6,299 nt of DNA. It comes from Myxococcales bacterium. GTDB taxonomy: Bacteria > Myxococcota_A > UBA9160 > JALSIO01. The notes beneath the pieces are model-generated. The model saw only the letters and a program-made list of their open reading frames with translations. It did no database searches and had not been told where the DNA came from. A program made the translations under genes and the position numbers. The stretch lies in assembly GCA_026989995.1 (NCBI GenBank), contig JALSIO010000048.1, positions 1 to 6,299 on the forward strand, given 5' to 3'. Below, in pieces: positions 4,788 through 6,299 of the stretch. The stretch's first letter is position 1; every line of letters starts with the position of its first letter.

Positions 4788-6230
4788 TCACCCCAGGCTG
4801 CCCTCCGGCCCCGGGACTCCCCGGCCCTCGCGGCGGATCCGACGGTGCAGCGCTCCGAAGCCGAGGGTCGCCAAGGCGGAAAGGGCGGCCGCGAGCGCCA
4901 TGGTGCCGGACCCGAGGCCGTCCCATGCCGGCAGCGAGACGCCGACGACTGGCACCTCGGTACCGCGCCACCCCACGTAGAGGAGCATGCCGACGAAGGG
5001 CGCGAAGGCGCCTCGAAGTCCCGTCAGGGTCACATGGAGACCCATGTAGTGCGCCGCGCGCTCCGGGCCCGCGAAGTCGTTGTGGCCGAGCTGCCAGGCA
5101 AGCTGGCCGCCGCCCCGTGCGACCCCCAGGACCACGCGTCCCGCGGCCACCCAGGCCAGGGAGCCGGCATGGGCACCCAGGAAGAGCAGGGACTGCCCGA
5201 GGCTCCACAGCCAGGAGTGCCGCGCCCGAAACTCCGAGATGTGCACCCGGTCCAGGTACACGGCCCAGATCGGCAGGGTGAGCATGGAGAGCAGCAGCGG
5301 CACGACCAGGGTGAGGGCCACGCTCGTGGCATAGCCGGCACCGAGCTCGCGGGAGACGAGCAGGATCAGCGGCCCCTCGACCATCATGTTCGAGACGCCG
5401 AGGAGGAACTGCCATCCCAGGTAGCGGGCATAGAGCGGATCCGCCCGGAGCAGCGCCAGCATGCCGCCTCCCGGCGGCGAGGGCTCCAGCGGTGCCGTGG
5501 ACTCGGGCGCGTCCGTTGCCTCGGGTCGCGGCCGCACGGGCGCCAGCCGGGGCCGCCCGTCCTCCTCCCCCACCAGCCGCACGCGCGCGTGGGCGACCAC
5601 GCCGAGCGCGGCGAGAACCGCTCCGAGCGCGTAGAGCGCGCGGAAGGAGGCGGGAGAAGCGTCCAGGACCGCGCTTCCGCCGAGCGAGGTGACCGCCATC
5701 ACGGCCGTGGCCGTGAGGGCGAGCCGCGAGGTCACCCGCCCCCGGACCGCCCGCGGGTAGTTGCGTGTCCACACCAGGCTCCGCACGGTGATGACGCCGC
5801 CGAGAAGCAGCCGCACCGCCACCACGTCGAGGGCGAGCAGCCAGCCGCCCACGCGCCCTTCCGGCAGCAGGGCGATGGCTCCCACGCCAGCGGCAAAGGC
5901 CGCCTGAAGCGCGGTCAGCAGCCGCATCTTCGGCCGCCCGTCGGCCACCCGCGCCCAGAAGAAGCTCGAGAGGTTGCCGAACATCGGGGCTGCGGTGATC
6001 AGCGCGAGCAGGAAGGGATCGACGGCGTAGACCTTGTCCGCGATCACCCCGACGAAGCCGGCCTCCATGAGCGCACCCGCCACCGGCAGGAGGAGCTCCC
6101 GGATGCGCTCACGGCGGTAGGTCTCGAGGGCGACGGGCTCGAGCGGCGGGCGGGTGAGCAGGCGGCGCCAGCCCGCCCGTCGGGGGCTCGCGGCACCCGC
6201 TGCCGAACTGCGGGCGGGGTGCTCAACCAC
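4788..6230 (-). CDS. Major facilitator superfamily transporter, substrate unknown
   Basis: This 480-residue inner-membrane carrier has roughly 11-12 hydrophobic helices in two halves: about 46-64, 72-92, 104-122, 128-148, 168-189 and 196-214, then 270-292, 302-325, 340-371 (probably two) and 395-420, and a last one at 441-462. A Pro/Glu/Arg-rich cytoplasmic loop (about 215-265) joins the halves. The loop after helix 2, ARVADGRPKMR (93-103), is the degenerate MFS motif A (G-x-x-x-D-x-x-G-R-K/R). The second half has a distinctive GGGQLAWQLGHNDF stretch (373-386) followed by YMGLHVTLTGLRG (395-407), which looks like a family-specific signature. Residues 1-45 are basic and hydrophilic. GTG 6230 is the only start codon in the visible upstream frame, but it lacks a clear Shine-Dalgarno site. 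The frame also stays open to the window edge, so the true start could lie outside. No neighbouring enzyme suggests a substrate. Confidence 0.87.
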   Translation of the reverse strand: MVEHPARSSAAGAASPRRAGWRRLLTRPPLEPVALETYRRERIRELLLPVAGALMEAGFVGVIADKVYAVDPFLLALITAAPMFGNLSSFFWARVADGRPKMRLLTALQAAFAAGVGAIALLPEGRVGGWLLALDVVAVRLLLGGVITVRSLVWTRNYPRAVRGRVTSRLALTATAVMAVTSLGGSAVLDASPASFRALYALGAVLAALGVVAHARVRLVGEEDGRPRLAPVRPRPEATDAPESTAPLEPSPPGGGMLALLRADPLYARYLGWQFLLGVSNMMVEGPLILLVSRELGAGYATSVALTLVVPLLLSMLTLPIWAVYLDRVHISEFRARHSWLWSLGQSLLFLGAHAGSLAWVAAGRVVLGVARGGGQLAWQLGHNDFAGPERAAHYMGLHVTLTGLRGAFAPFVGMLLYVGWRGTEVPVVGVSLPAWDGLGSGTMALAAALSALATLGFGALHRRIRREGRGVPGPEGSLG

Positions 6231-6285
6231 GGGCGCGCGGCGGCAGGGACGCGGGCTTCCGGGGAAGGGGCATGGCCGCCAACAT
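6223..6285 (-). other. Short possible leader ORF overlapping the MFS start
   Basis: From ATG 6285 (or ATG 6273) a 20- (or 16-) residue Pro/Arg-rich frame ends in TGA at 6225-6223, just inside the MFS gene. The overlap with GTG 6230 is eight bases, the geometry of translational coupling, which might explain the missing Shine-Dalgarno site. TATGTT (6286-6281) is a -10-like sequence, but the matching -35 would lie at or beyond the window edge. There is no strong ribosome binding site for either ATG, so this may be chance. Confidence 0.2.
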
Positions 6286-6299
6286 AGGGACCCGCGGCG

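Noticed and set aside
4845..6287. Plus-strand open frame of 480 codons opposite the MFS gene
   Set aside because: The minus strand encodes a coherent multi-helix transporter. The plus-strand translation is His/Arg/Gln-rich without hydrophobic or domain structure and has no supporting ribosome binding site.
1..6299. Novel multi-gene system (defence island, biosynthetic cluster, mobile element)
   Set aside because: The genes alternate strand, are separated by hairpins and belong to common housekeeping or stress families. No transposase, integrase, nuclease, terminal repeat, CRISPR repeat or tRNA could be found on either strand.

Overview
The window reads as ordinary chromosomal DNA from a very GC-rich bacterium. 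Coding regions have a strong G/C third-position bias, and most starts carry clear GGAGG-type ribosome binding sites. Gene content (HtpX-like M48 protease, paired small heat-shock proteins, GT4 glycosyltransferase, VOC enzyme, orphan MFS carrier) and style suggest a Myxococcota, other delta-proteobacterial-type or similar GC-rich environmental lineage. There is no rRNA or other marker gene, so this assignment is only a guess.

Layout, left to right. (1) The C-terminal part of a secreted-looking, Cys/Asp/Thr-rich protein of unknown function enters from the left edge (1-627, +) and ends before a perfect 12-bp hairpin (690-721). (2) A membrane M48 metalloprotease lies on the minus strand (766-1707). 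(3) A 200-bp divergent region contains a 6-bp dyad that puts a TTGAC box on each strand. (4) Two different Hsp20/alpha-crystallin small heat-shock genes follow in tandem (1908-2384 and 2448-2855, +), probably one operon, with a hairpin between them. (5) A GT4 glycosyltransferase (2866-3918, -) converges on the second sHSP with only 10 bp between the stop codons. Its start is set by a good Shine-Dalgarno site, and a TTGACA/TATGGG promoter lies about 120 bp upstream. (6) A VOC (glyoxalase/extradiol dioxygenase-fold) protein (4157-4672, +) diverges from it. (7) After a 9-bp hairpin, an MFS transporter (4788-6230, -) fills the rest. The last 69 bp are its upstream region.

Functionally, the protease and the two chaperones form a plausible membrane/proteostasis stress module around one divergent control region. 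The glycosyltransferase, VOC protein and transporter look like independent single-gene units separated by hairpins. No stretch longer than about 300 bp lacks a gene. I found no tRNA, rRNA, CRISPR array, insertion sequence, phage gene or toxin-antitoxin locus. I did not find a convincing undescribed multi-gene system. The best leads are the shared stress-control region and the unassigned MFS family protein.
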